From Pirellulaceae bacterium (GTDB lineage Bacteria; Planctomycetota; Planctomycetia; Pirellulales; Pirellulaceae), in contig JAHBXT010000001.1 in the NCBI GenBank assembly GCA_019636385.1, forward strand, positions 682,001 through 746,000: a stretch of DNA of 64,000 nucleotides. The letters run 5' to 3'. Numbering within the stretch: the stretch's first letter is position 1; every line of letters begins with the position of its first letter. Below the pieces are notes generated by a model, which saw nothing but the letters and a program-made list of their open reading frames with translations, was not told where the DNA came from and made no database searches. This document shows positions 47,683-56,623 of this stretch, one piece after another. The translations under genes and the position numbers were made by a program.

Positions 47683-47768
47683 CAAAGCCATGCACACCGA
47701 GCACGCGATCGGCCGTTTTTGACATGGAGGCCTTACTCGCGCGTGCCGGGTGATGGCTGCCGTTCGCC
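47683..47768 (+). other. attC remainder, right part (split by intron 2)
   Basis: From caaagccatgcacaccgag to right core gttcgcc (47762-47768). The left core gccgaa is at about 46254-46259. The inner pairing is weaker than in other sites. Confidence 0.7.
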
Positions 47769-47793
47769 GCTCAAGCTCGACTAGCAAAGACAC

Positions 47794-48216
47794 GTGGACA
47801 TCGTCAACCTACTTGGATCAGAAGAACCACAATTCGACGCCGAGTTTCGGACGCTTGCCGATTCTGATTCACCGTATGATGCCCGCATCGGTCAGATGAT
47901 GCTTACGTTCCTCGACGCACTTCGTCGTGAACCTATCGGGCCCTGCTTATTCGCCACGCCTCACGTCAGTCGCGAACTATGGTTACAGTATTCCGCACCG
48001 AGCGGAGCAACCGTTATGATAACGGCGACTATTGATCATCCAGACTACGGACCACTTGACAACGGATTGCCTAGGTTTCACTATCGACTGGCGTACACAA
48101 TCCGACGATCAAGCGACAGTACTGAACAACCTCGAATTGAGGAACGAGCACGTAGTGTCGAATCCGCGTGTCAATTCGTGACGGAAGCAATACGGCAAAC
48201 TCGACGTCAGCCGTGA
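47794..48216 (+). CDS. Cassette 6: unknown protein
   Basis: A 140-residue protein with GTG start 25 bp after the attC core. No signal or membrane segment. It is acidic at the N-terminus, with a central beta-rich section (ATVMITATIDHPDYGPLDNG, FHYRLAYTI) and a basic end (EAIRQTRRQP). Not recognised. It is the last gene before the second integrase unit. Confidence 0.65.
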   Translation: MDIVNLLGSEEPQFDAEFRTLADSDSPYDARIGQMMLTFLDALRREPIGPCLFATPHVSRELWLQYSAPSGATVMITATIDHPDYGPLDNGLPRFHYRLAYTIRRSSDSTEQPRIEERARSVESACQFVTEAIRQTRRQP

Positions 48217-48268
48217 CGAACGGTACATAAACTCACACGTTGCGTTGGAATGCCGGAAACGCGGCGAA

Positions 48269-48548
48269 ATCGAGTAAGGACGGTCATTGCTGACCGCCCT
48301 CCCCACACCACCGGACATGCGGGTCCGCATCCGGCGGTTCAACGAAGATGAGCAAGTTCGCTCCATAACGTCTTCAGGCTCGGGGACTCCTTGATCGGTT
48401 AACTAAGCGTTCGTCATACCAACACCGCTGGCAATCGTCTTGGCCATGTGCCAAGGCCCTTTGCGACTCCGACCGTGTCGGATGGCCTGTCGCCTCGGAA
48501 CGCCCAGTGCGATCAGCTCTCGAATCCGCGTGCGAACATGTCGCCTCC
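48269..48548 (-). mobile_element. Group IIC intron 3, 3' fragment only
   Basis: Domains V-VI and the last part of the RT are present (KGPWHMAKTIASGVGMTN), following an attC left core ggcgaa at 48263-48268. The sequence then switches at ggcgacat to integrase copy 2. Everything 5' of that point in the intron, and the rest of the attC, is gone. Confidence 0.82.
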
Positions 48549-49569
48549 AGGTGCCACTCCGAGGATCCTTCGCTCGCTTGGTTGCAGGAAATACAAACTG
48601 CCAGGCAAACTCCCGCGGTGCATTGGGGTATTTCTCCGCCAACGCATCAGGCAGCCACACCTGGCCGTACCCCTCCGCTAAATCACGCTGGTGCAGTTCT
48701 CGTGACACATCCACTTGCAGCCGTAGCGCATCGACAGCATGGGCTGGCAGAACCGTCACGCGATCCTTGCGGCCCTTACCTTCGCGAACCAATATCTGCC
48801 CGGTATCGAATTCGATGTCCTTGACTCGTAGCCGTAAGCACTCCATCAATCGCAGCCCAGCTCCATACAGCAACTGAGCCATCAGCAGATCGCGCCCACC
48901 CAATTGCTCCATCAGCCGCTGTACCTCGCCACGGCTCAGCACCACAGGCAGTCGATCGGAATTCTTGGCCCGCACTGCGTCCAAGAAACCCAACTCCCGC
49001 TTGAGTACCACGCGAAATAGAAATAGCAGTGCGCTAAAAGCCTGATTCTGAGTACTTGCCGATACATTTCTATCGACCGCCAGTGAACTCAAGTATTCCT
49101 TGATCTGCGGCTCGCCAAGAGCCTGGATTTGACTGACCCCGTAGACGCGCAAAAACCGCATTGCCCAGCCCACGTAAGCGCTTTCAGTGCCAATGGAGTA
49201 ATGTCGCATTCGGATTTCGCGCCGGAACTGCTGGATGATCTCTGGCTCCGACGGATCGAGTAGACCGGGCATAGCCGCCGAGTCTCCAGCGCCTGAATTC
49301 GAACGCCCGTAAGTCCCAGACTGCCTCTCCTTACCAGCCAGCTCGGTCAGCTTCTGGATGATGTCGCTCAGATCGATCGGCTTGTGCTGCCAGACGACTG
49401 ACTGATACGAGTCGATCGCCCTCGCTAACTGCAAGCGAACCCATGCGCCCTGCCCGCGCTTCTTCAGGCTACCCAGAAACTCGACCCCCTTATCACGGTC
49501 GATCGACAACGTTTCATGTTTTCCTTGCGCTGAAACAGTTGAAACTGTTCGATCCATCGCGGAAACCAC
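48403..49569 (-). pseudogene. Integron integrase copy 2, fused to intron sequence
   Basis: A 388-residue frame. From 49569 to about 48588 it matches integrase copy 1 exactly at protein level. A short divergent patch follows (RAKDPRSGTWRRH), then the frame passes into the intron RT (VRTRIRELIALGVPRRQ). The HxxR box, GH motif and catalytic Tyr are all lost, so it cannot recombine DNA. It carries the same N-terminal frameshift as copy 1, with the other frame at 49649-49464. Confidence 0.85.
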
Positions 49570-49709
49570 TCCATGTCGTTACTGCGTAGGCCCAAACGCT
49601 TAACCACAGCCTGATATTCTGCCGCTGACATTGCGTTACCCTCCGTCAATTACCGAACCGCCCCACCGAGGCAGTATTTGGTTATTCCAGACTAGCGCAA
49701 TGGTGCAGA

Positions 49710-49737
49710 TTGACCGCAGCCTAGCGTGTAGTAAAAT
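49710..49737 (+). promoter_or_regulatory. Candidate cassette promoter Pc, copy 2
   Basis: ttgacc (49710-49715) and taaaat (49732-49737), 16 bp apart, duplicate the copy 1 promoter. Three substitutions lie just upstream relative to copy 1. The same hairpin and tattcgaata palindrome follow. Confidence 0.5.
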
Positions 49738-49773
49738 CCTAGAGCGTCGGCTTCCGTGCCGACTATTCGAATA

Positions 49774-49815
49774 TCGGAGTTCTGGCTCGCTAGCTGCGTA
49801 TACTAATCGTTATCC
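49774..49815 (+). other. attI recombination site, copy 2
   Basis: Shared sequence with copy 1 stops after GTT (49809-49811). It then continues atcc into the Abi cassette. Confidence 0.72.
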
Positions 49816-49821
49816 CTTACA

Positions 49822-50610
49822 GTGCGAACCAACACTGACGACTTGTGTCCAAATTGCATGGAAATACTACACGAACTTCAGACAGAATATGAACGCGCGG
49901 ATGCTCTGGTCCATCTATTGATTGACCAAGCGACTGGCGGCCGCGCGCAAGAGTCGGATTTCGTTGCGTTGAGACAGCAATTCCTCGACTCACCCCACGA
50001 CGCACTACTGCCCGCATGGTTTCGATCCAAGCGATCGCTAAACCAGTTCTGGCAATTCATCAAGAACAAGTATTCAACATACGCTGAACGCCGCACGTAC
50101 ATTTGGGATGAATTTGATCCGCTTCTGCGAGCACTCGAAACGGGTGGAATCAATCCGTCGCATGACGACATGGAGCTCGCACTCGATGCCTTTGACGCCG
50201 AGGGCGTTCGGCGTTCCTGGCGTCGAGTAACTCGGCGTATTCAGGATGATCCCGAAGGCGCGATTACGGCAGCGCGAGAGCTTGTTGAGACTGTGCTTAA
50301 GCACATACTTGACGACAACCATGTTGCGTATGATGGGGACCGAATTGAGTTGCCCCAACTGTTTAAGCTTGTACAAAAAGAACTGAACCTCGCTCCCGAG
50401 GATCACCAAGAGCAGATTTTCAAACAAATCCTAACTGGATGCTCTGGCGTCGTAAACGGACTTGGCTCGGTGCGAAATCGACTCGGTGATGCCCACGGAA
50501 AGGGGGTGGCCAATGTTCGCCCCCACGCTCGCCACGCACGACTCGCGACGAACCTCGCTGGAACAATGGCACTGTTCTTGATGGAAACGCACTTGGCAAA
50601 AAAGGGATAA
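49822..50610 (+). CDS. Cassette 7: abortive-infection C-terminal domain (Abi_C) protein
   Basis: A 262-residue protein with a GTG start 13 bp after the attI crossover, the position best placed for expression from Pc. The C-terminal half matches the Abi_C pattern: RIQDDPEGAITAARELVETV, LAPEDHQEQIFKQILTGCSG, VNGLGSVRNRLGDAHGKG and HARHARLATNLAGTMALFL. The N-terminal half is helical, with a paired Cys (CPNC) near the start. A phage-defence role is inferred from the family. The stop is in the next attC core. Confidence 0.82.
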   Translation: MRTNTDDLCPNCMEILHELQTEYERADALVHLLIDQATGGRAQESDFVALRQQFLDSPHDALLPAWFRSKRSLNQFWQFIKNKYSTYAERRTYIWDEFDPLLRALETGGINPSHDDMELALDAFDAEGVRRSWRRVTRRIQDDPEGAITAARELVETVLKHILDDNHVAYDGDRIELPQLFKLVQKELNLAPEDHQEQIFKQILTGCSGVVNGLGSVRNRLGDAHGKGVANVRPHARHARLATNLAGTMALFLMETHLAKKG

Positions 50611-50696
50611 CCAAGCGTTGGACGCGGAGCCGCCGATCGCGTCGTTCCTAAAGTCAATGTTGATTGGGGGCGGCCCGGTCAACGCCACCGTTCGGC
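50605..50696 (+). other. attC site
   Basis: Left core ggataac, right core gttcggc. Arms gttggacgcggagccgccg and gggcggcccggtcaac are complementary. It closely resembles the site at 56095-56186. Confidence 0.9.
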
Positions 50697-50711
50697 TACG
50701 AAAGGACGATT

Positions 50712-51263
50712 ATGCGAAAGTCGTGGGATGACCTTGCCAAGTTTGGAAAGAGCAAGGCCGTCCGCACTGCGTACTTTTGGTTGCTCGTGGTGCCTTTATT
50801 CGCCAAAGCGCTTGTTGGACTCAAGGATAGCCTGACATTTAAAGTCGCTGGCGAGACGTTTTCGATCGCAATCGGCCTTCCATTTTCATGGAAACTCTTC
50901 TTCTTTGCTGCTGCTTCATTTTCGCTTGCTACTGCTATATTCCAAATCAAGTGCCCAAAGATCATCCAAGAGCACGACGACTATTCCGGGTTTACTAATG
51001 CTGGCAAAGGTCGTCCGCATCTTGAGCAGTATGTGGCTGAATTGAAACAAGACGCAAAGTCATTTGGCATTCCAGATCCCCGCGATAACGACTTCGCTGA
51101 GCATCTATGCGAGGCCTATTGGAAAATCCGAACGGCTTCTGACGAAACGCATTCAAAGCTACGGACAGTTTGCATGGTTTGCAACTACGTTGGCATGGCG
51201 TTAATTGGCATCGTTGCCTCGCAAAATGTGTACTATGTGATTCGCGCCACATTTAATTGGTAA
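50712..51263 (+). CDS. Cassette 8a: membrane protein, unknown
   Basis: A 183-residue protein. The ATG at 50712, with aaagga upstream, is chosen; the frame opens back into the attC. Hydrophobic segments are FWLLVVPLFAKALVGL, LPFSWKLFFFAAASFSLATA and a C-terminal NYVGMALIGIVASQNVYYVI. A charged middle domain contains RPHLEQYVAELKQDAKSFGI. No family recognised. It is cotranscribed with the next small gene in the same cassette. Confidence 0.7.
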   Translation: MRKSWDDLAKFGKSKAVRTAYFWLLVVPLFAKALVGLKDSLTFKVAGETFSIAIGLPFSWKLFFFAAASFSLATAIFQIKCPKIIQEHDDYSGFTNAGKGRPHLEQYVAELKQDAKSFGIPDPRDNDFAEHLCEAYWKIRTASDETHSKLRTVCMVCNYVGMALIGIVASQNVYYVIRATFNW

Positions 51264-51278
51264 CCGGAGATAGAGCAC

Positions 51279-51539
51279 ATGTCATATACTCGCCGTCGCA
51301 CCGAAGACGAAGCACGTCCAAGTCCTGAACAGATCAAGGCGATGGTATTCGCGTTAATTTGGGACAAAGTCTACGACGTTCATCATTTGGATGGCGTGGG
51401 TGGAACAACAACATCGCACGGCAAATTGAAAGATCTTGATCAAGATGGCTTTGTGGTGCTTGAGGATGACAATGGTAACATCATCCTTATCCCGAAAGAC
51501 AAGGTTGTTGACCTAAAGCACACACCAGAAAAGCCATGA
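51279..51539 (+). CDS. Cassette 8b: small protein, unknown
   Basis: An 86-residue soluble protein 15 bp after the membrane protein gene, with ccggag before the ATG. The C-terminal 50 residues look like a small beta barrel (KLKDLDQDGFVVLEDDNGNI, ILIPKDKVVDLKH). Not recognised. Its stop abuts the attC left core gccgaa. Confidence 0.68.
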   Translation: MSYTRRRTEDEARPSPEQIKAMVFALIWDKVYDVHHLDGVGGTTTSHGKLKDLDQDGFVVLEDDNGNIILIPKDKVVDLKHTPEKP

Positions 51540-52694
51540 AGCCGAAATCGGGTAAGGGCGGTCATTGCTGACCGCCCTCCCCACACCACCGGACATGCGG
51601 GTCCGCATCCGGCGGTTCAACGAAGATGAGCAAGTTCGCTCCATAACGTCTTCAGGCTCGGGGACTCCTTGATCGGCTAACCAAGCGTTCGTCATGCCAA
51701 CACCGCTGGCAATCGTCTTGGCCATGTGCCAAGGTCCTTTACGACTCCGACCGTGTCGGACGGCCTGTCGCCTCGGAACGCCCAGTGCGATCAGCTCCCG
51801 AATCCGCGAGCGAATATGTCGCCAACGTTTCCAGTAACAGCACCGAATGCGTCGTCGTATCCACTGCTCCAGGCTTGCGAACAGTTTCAACTGCGAAGCA
51901 AGACCATAGTAACCCATCCAACCGCGTACAATCCGCTTCAGTTCCCCTAAGCGTCGCTCCATCGAGATGCCTCGGCTACGCCCAGTGATCTCGCGGATAC
52001 GGTGTTTGAACCGTTCGATGGATTTCCCCGAAACGTTGATCGTCGCTCGTGACCCCACGAAGCTGTACCCGAGGTATTCGAGCTGCTCAGTGGTGACGAT
52101 ACAACTCTTCTCCAGGTTGACTACCAGGTGAAGTTGACGGGTGAGATAGCGATGCACCGACTGAAATACCCTTTCGGCACTACGCTTGGACTTTGTGAAG
52201 ATGACAAAGTCATCTGCATAGCGCACGAATGGCAGACCTCGCTTCTCTAGTTCTTTGTCCAGTTCATCCAAGAGGATTTTGGCCAACAGTGGAAAGGCAG
52301 GGCCGCCTTGTGGTGTCCCTTGGGTGGTTGCTTGAAAATGACCATCCACCATCACTCCTGCTCGCAAGTAGCCACCAATCAGCCGTAGCAATGTCTTGTC
52401 GTGGACTTTCCTCGATATACGAGCCATCAACACATCGTGTCCGACTCGGTCGAAGAACTTGGAAAGATCCATATCCACTGCGAAACGGTAGCCGCGTCTG
52501 ATCGTGCGCTGGACTTGCTTGGCTGCTCCGTGAGCAGATCGCTTTGGCCGAAACCCGTAGCTCGATGTCGAAACGTTCGGATCGAAGACTGGGGTCAGGA
52601 TTTGAACGATGGCTTGTTGGATCAAGCGGTCGATTAAGTTTGGAATACCCAACAATCGCTTGCCGCCATCGGGCTTGTCGATTGATACTCGCCT
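51513..52694 (-). pseudogene. Intron 4 reverse transcriptase lacking its N-terminus
   Basis: Same deletion and same RT start (PVRRVSIDKPDG) as intron 2. It keeps FVRYADDFVIF and the X domain. About eight to ten amino-acid differences from intron 2 were noticed (for example KILLDE for NILLDE, SCIVTT for SRIVTT). The open frame again runs out of the intron, ending at 51513. Confidence 0.82.
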
Positions 52695-52969
52695 GACCGG
52701 TCCGGCCTTGTAGGATGTTTCTGTTCGTAGCCCCGCAGATTCGGTGTGAATGCGCCCGAGTGGGGATTGACGCTCTGACGGCAGTCGACAGACCCGGTAC
52801 TTACCCACACATTCGCAGGCTTCCTTCCCACGGTCGGTTGCCCTTCCGCAGTTGCCTTCACCTAGTACTTCTTCTCTCGAAGCTGTCAGTTGGTATACTG
52901 ATCTCCCAGAGATTCCTATCTCGTACAGGGGACTTGAACCCCATAAACTCATGCCCATGACGGGCGTAC
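51547..52969 (-). mobile_element. Group IIC-attC intron 4 (internally deleted)
   Basis: 1,423 bp, the same length and ends as intron 2. Flanks rejoin as gccgaa + caaagcgctgaaccgg, a good attC. The target differs from that of intron 2, so this is a separate insertion or a recombined site. Confidence 0.85.
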
Positions 52970-53054
52970 CAAAGCGCTGAACCGGAGCCGTCGATCGCGC
53001 GGGCTCTGAAATCATAGTTTTTTGGCGGGGGCCCGGTTACCGCCGACGTTCGTC
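52970..53054 (+). other. attC remainder, right part (split by intron 4)
   Basis: From caaagcgctgaaccggagcc to right core gttcgtc (53048-53054), with complementary arms around ctgaaccggagcc and gggggcccggttac. The left core is at about 51541-51546. Confidence 0.78.
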
Positions 53055-53173
53055 GGCGAAGATCGTCGCGTTTTTTCTGTTCTCTTAGACAAAACCACTC
53101 TTAATGGACATCTCCTTCATGTGCTGCCGCAGTTTCATTCACATGCACTGACAAACACTGCAAAGGAATTGCG

Positions 53174-54151
53174 ATGAAAAGGTCTCGTGCTGGCGTTACT
53201 GTGATCGAAACGCTTGTCGTAGTCGGCATTCTTGGAATTCTATTGGCGATTCTGATTCCCGCCGTTCAGAGTGCGCGAGAATCTGCTCGTCGGGTCACTT
53301 GTCAAAATAATCTTCGTCAACTATCGCTTGCCGTTCAGAGCCACGAGGCCGCTCATGGCACATTGCCGAACCTCTACCTCGGTACCTTCCTGAAGCAACC
53401 TCGGACTGCGTTAGACGAATTTCACTTTCACTCTTGGCGCACGGCAATTCTTCCGCTAGTTGAGCAGACTGCGCTTTTCGAACGAATCGACCTTTCGCTG
53501 GCGGCAACGATTGCTGCCAATCGATCCAATCTCAACACACCAGTTCCCCTATTCGTCTGCCCATCCACAAGCATTCAAAACACGGCTGTTCCGGACATCT
53601 TTGAGTACAACAACGGCGCGATACCAACGAAGAATATTGGCACAGCTGCGAGAAGCGACTACGAGGCAATCTCGGGAGTAAATTACAATGCCGCTGTGAG
53701 GGGTAGTGGAGATTTGAGCGCCGTAAAATTCGGACCATGGGGTGAAACGCGCTACGATGCTAATCGAAAACCCCTTTCTTACAGGTCAGGACGATTTGCA
53801 AACGTCTCTGACGGACTCTCCAACACGATATTGATTGGCGAACGTGCCGGACGCCCGGATTGGTATCATCGTGGGAAACCCGTCGAACCGTATCCTTATT
53901 CAAATCCGAACACTGGAATGGACAATCATCAAGCCGCATGGGGCATCAGTGCGCATATTTGGTGGCTCGTGTTTGACTCTGATCAGGCCATTAACAACAC
54001 CAACGCGACAGGAATCTTCAGCTTCCACAGTTCCGGGGCAAATGTCGGTCTTGGCGACGGTTCCGTTCGCTTCTTAGCTGAAACAATAGACCAAAAGACG
54101 CTCAATGCGCTGGTGACTCGGTCAGCTGGAGATGTTGCTTCTGTTGATTGA
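53174..54151 (+). CDS. Cassette 9: DUF1559 pilin-like protein
   Basis: A 325-residue protein of the large planctomycete DUF1559 family. The N-terminus is a type IV prepilin-like helix (VTVIETLVVVGILGILLAIL) ending in SARESARRVTCQNNLRQLSL. The C-terminal signature is FSFHSSGANVGLGDGSVRFL. It is probably surface or pseudopilin-like; function unknown. An aaaggaat precedes the ATG. It is a typical lineage gene, unusual as a mobile cassette. Confidence 0.9.
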   Translation: MKRSRAGVTVIETLVVVGILGILLAILIPAVQSARESARRVTCQNNLRQLSLAVQSHEAAHGTLPNLYLGTFLKQPRTALDEFHFHSWRTAILPLVEQTALFERIDLSLAATIAANRSNLNTPVPLFVCPSTSIQNTAVPDIFEYNNGAIPTKNIGTAARSDYEAISGVNYNAAVRGSGDLSAVKFGPWGETRYDANRKPLSYRSGRFANVSDGLSNTILIGERAGRPDWYHRGKPVEPYPYSNPNTGMDNHQAAWGISAHIWWLVFDSDQAINNTNATGIFSFHSSGANVGLGDGSVRFLAETIDQKTLNALVTRSAGDVASVD

Positions 54152-54158
54152 AACCGAC

Positions 54159-54246
54159 GAATAATCCGTTGCACACGGAGCCGCAGGTCGCGCGGTTTTG
54201 AAATGGAAAATCGTTCGCCACGGCCCGGTGAACGTGGTCGTTATCC
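54159..54246 (+). other. attC site with mutated left core
   Basis: Right core gttatcc (54240-54246). The left side reads gaataat instead of ending aac, followed by ccgttgcacacggagccg, which pairs with cggcccggtgaacg. Confidence 0.72.
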
Positions 54247-54302
54247 GCCTCAAACCAACCAAACCGGCAGCGTCGACATGCTGTCTTCCAATCAACAGCC
54301 AG

Positions 54303-54894
54303 CGGAGGAATCAATTGGAAGATTACATTAAAGCGAAAATCTCGCATTCCCGCGACATAAACATGTCCGGCGATTTGTCGCATGCGAACGGTGTGCTGTT
54401 GGGCAACGCGAAACAACAAAATTTGATTTCTTATACGAAATCATATCTTGTCTGGTGGTCTCCGCTTTCAAGCACCAAGCGTTCATCAATCATTTAGGCT
54501 ACTTACTGCTTCCGAATTGGCACGATCTCGAACGCAACAGACATTCGGACAAACAGATCGCAATTCTGGATAAACTGGGCCTGTCGATCGGCAAGGGTAA
54601 AAGACCATTTCATACCCTAGCATGAATTGTTCAACGCGCGGGATGGACTTGCACATGGCAAACCTCAATTGCTTATTCATGATTCCTTAGTCAAGTCTGG
54701 GATGCGTGAAGAATTGCATCGGCGAAAACCATTGGCGAAATGAGAATCACTCTGCACACCAGACTTTGCACAGCGTGCTTACGACGACACCGAGTCAATT
54801 GCTAATAAGTTGTGGATTTCGGCCGGTTTCGATGTGCATGATCTTCGGGCACGCGGTCACTCTTATTCGATGTCGGAGAACCCGCATGTGTAAT
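54303..54894 (+). pseudogene. Cassette 10: decayed unknown gene
   Basis: Coherent protein-like segments are spread over different frames: FLYEIISCLVVSAFKHQAFI, then GYLLLPNWHDLERN and LDKLGLSIGKGKRPFHTLA, then after a frameshift FNARDGLAHGKPQLLIHDSL. It looks like one gene of about 200 codons with at least two frameshifts. The family is unknown. Confidence 0.6.
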
Positions 54895-54897
54895 GAC

Positions 54898-54986
54898 GGA
54901 TAACCAAGCGGCCAACCCGAGCGGCGGATCGGGCGTTTTCCGAAATCAAAGGTTCTTGGCCGCCGCCCCGTGATGCGTTTCGTTCT
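54898..54986 (+). other. attC site
   Basis: Left core ggataac, right core gttctgc. Arms agcggccaacccgagcggcgg and ggccgccgccccg pair. Confidence 0.83.
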
Positions 54987-55002
54987 GCGATAGGATCAAT
55001 GC

Positions 55003-55269
55003 TTGGGATATCCGAAATACATGAACGAAGAGGAACTCGCCGCGTTTGGATTTTCCCCAACGGAAGACGATCCGACGCTTGCAGGACACGCGATCTATCC
55101 AAGCCTAACCGTTAGATACCGGTGTCCTAAGTACAATCTATGGGCGAGTACAATGAAAAGTGGTATAGTACTCGTGTGCGAGCAATGCCACAAAGGCGGA
55201 AGACCGATCAAGACCGGTGGGCAATTCAAAAAAGTCTACAGCTGCTGTCAGAAACTTCAGTGTGACTGA
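55003..55269 (+). CDS. Cassette 11a: unknown small protein
   Basis: An 88-residue frame with TTG start (or ATG at 55021). It has a cysteine cluster (RCPKYNLW, CEQCHKGGRPIKTGG, SCCQKLQC) that could bind zinc. Not recognised. It may be the first part of a frameshifted longer gene with the next frame. Confidence 0.5.
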   Translation: MGYPKYMNEEELAAFGFSPTEDDPTLAGHAIYPSLTVRYRCPKYNLWASTMKSGIVLVCEQCHKGGRPIKTGGQFKKVYSCCQKLQCD

Positions 55270-55287
55270 TGGCAGGAACTACTGTCT

Positions 55288-55503
55288 GTGTTGCGTGATG
55301 CAGGTGTTCAATTCGAAAACTGCCACGATGGATTTAGCGGTTACGTTGAACTCAAGTTTCCAAACGCATGGTCGTTGCAGGATCGGATTGACATGCACTG
55401 GAAAATCAACGACTACTGTGTAAGTAAACACGGTGCGAGACAAGCAGAATGCAAGAAAACTGGTAAACTGCGATCTAGAGTTCCCGGAACTAATCGCGCG
55501 TGA
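55288..55503 (+). CDS. Cassette 11b: unknown small protein
   Basis: A 71-residue frame with GTG start, 18 bp after the previous one. Contains FENCHDGFSGYVELKFPNAW and a basic end. Not recognised. The pair may be remnants of one gene. The attC follows 13 bp later. Confidence 0.45.
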   Translation: MLRDAGVQFENCHDGFSGYVELKFPNAWSLQDRIDMHWKINDYCVSKHGARQAECKKTGKLRSRVPGTNRA

Positions 55504-55516
55504 AGTAGCACCTTCG

Positions 55517-55606
55517 CAGAAACAAAACGCTGACCCCGAGTTGCCGATGGCGGGTTTTTGAAATGGAAGCTCGTTCGCGGCAACCGGGTTAGCTTAGTCG
55601 TTAGGC
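55517..55606 (+). other. attC site
   Basis: Right core gttaggc (55600-55606) is a perfect match. The left core cagaaac is degenerate. Arms ccgagttgccgatgg and cgcggcaaccggg pair. Confidence 0.8.
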
Positions 55607-55620
55607 CACTGAGAGCTGAC

Positions 55621-56079
55621 ATGATCGACTCGTCGCAGAACAATGGAAGAAACAAAACCTACGACGTGAACAGCCAAATCCTAGATTCAGTTCTAGTCGG
55701 ACAGCCTGCTCCCGAGATCGTTATCCTCGAAACACGTATCCGAGCGGCTCAACTTGATGGCGATGTCGCAGCCTTAGACAGCCTAATCTCAGAAAATCTC
55801 CTTTTCACCGGCCATGATGGACAACTCGGTTCGAAGGCCCAGGATCTCGAAGCACATCGCACTGGATTCTTTCGCTTCATGAGCCATCAGCCCGAGGAAC
55901 TTCGTGTTGCTTGCGTAAGGCCGGATGTTGCAATTAGTTCCCTGCGCACAAGGCTCAGTGTGGAGGTAGCTGGCACTTTGATCGAAGGCACCTTTTGTTA
56001 CACACGGGTTTGGGCGATTGAGGCAGACGGCGCGTGGCGAGTTGTCGCCGGCCACGTGAGCGAAGTACAAAGTTCATGA
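55621..56079 (+). CDS. Cassette 12: SnoaL-like/DUF4440 NTF2-fold protein
   Basis: A 152-residue protein starting at the ATG 15 bp after the attC core; the frame opens further back into the attC. The NTF2-like pattern is clear: helix IVILETRIRAAQLDGDVAAL followed by SLISENLLFTGHDG, then IEGTFCYTRVWAIEADGAWR and VVAGHVSEV. Such folds bind small ligands or catalyse isomerisation. The substrate is unknown. Confidence 0.82.
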   Translation: MIDSSQNNGRNKTYDVNSQILDSVLVGQPAPEIVILETRIRAAQLDGDVAALDSLISENLLFTGHDGQLGSKAQDLEAHRTGFFRFMSHQPEELRVACVRPDVAISSLRTRLSVEVAGTLIEGTFCYTRVWAIEADGAWRVVAGHVSEVQSS

Positions 56080-56094
56080 AGCCGTCATGCTAGG

Positions 56095-56186
56095 ACCTAA
56101 CTAAGCCTTGGACGCGGCGCGGCCGATCGCGTCGTTCCTGAAGTCAATGTTGATTGGCGGCGGCCCGGTTAACCGTGGCGTTCACA
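56095..56186 (+). other. attC site
   Basis: Left core acctaac and right core gttcaca, with arms ttggacgcggcgcggccg and ggcggcggcccggttaac. By eye it is about 85-90% identical to the site at 50605-50696. Confidence 0.9.
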
Positions 56187-56623
56187 GAATCACTCACACA
56201 AAAAAAACCAATTGCGGCGTGTTCGTTGTCACGGCACGACGACATATCGCGACAAACACCAATCAGAGACCGGGAACGATACCCTTCATCGTGAGACCCG
56301 CGACAGCCTCTCGCGACAATGGCTCGCTGAAGCTGGGAGATGTCGGACACTGGCCGTTGTGTAATGACCGGCAAGGCCTGCTCTGAAAGGCGAACAGGGA
56401 ACCGCAACCGTAAGGACGGACAAGGCATGACACCCTCTAAGACGCTGTTGCCGTCGATGGCGCGGGTGTCGATCCCGCAGCAAGTCATGTCCGAGAAGTT
56501 CGCACCCTGTCTCAATGTGGCGGGGCCGGGATTGGCATCAGCGTCTGGCAATAGCAGAGGCAGTGCCCGGTATCGTTCGCCACAGAGTACACTACGAACG
56601 TCGTTATGCACAATTACCAGTCT
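56187..56623. other. Cassette 13: no convincing gene on the plus strand
   Basis: About 440 bp between two attC sites. The longest frame is on the minus strand (56144-56632, 162 codons) and crosses the attC, which argues against a normal cassette gene. It could be an ORF-less cassette or hold a non-coding RNA. Confidence 0.5.
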
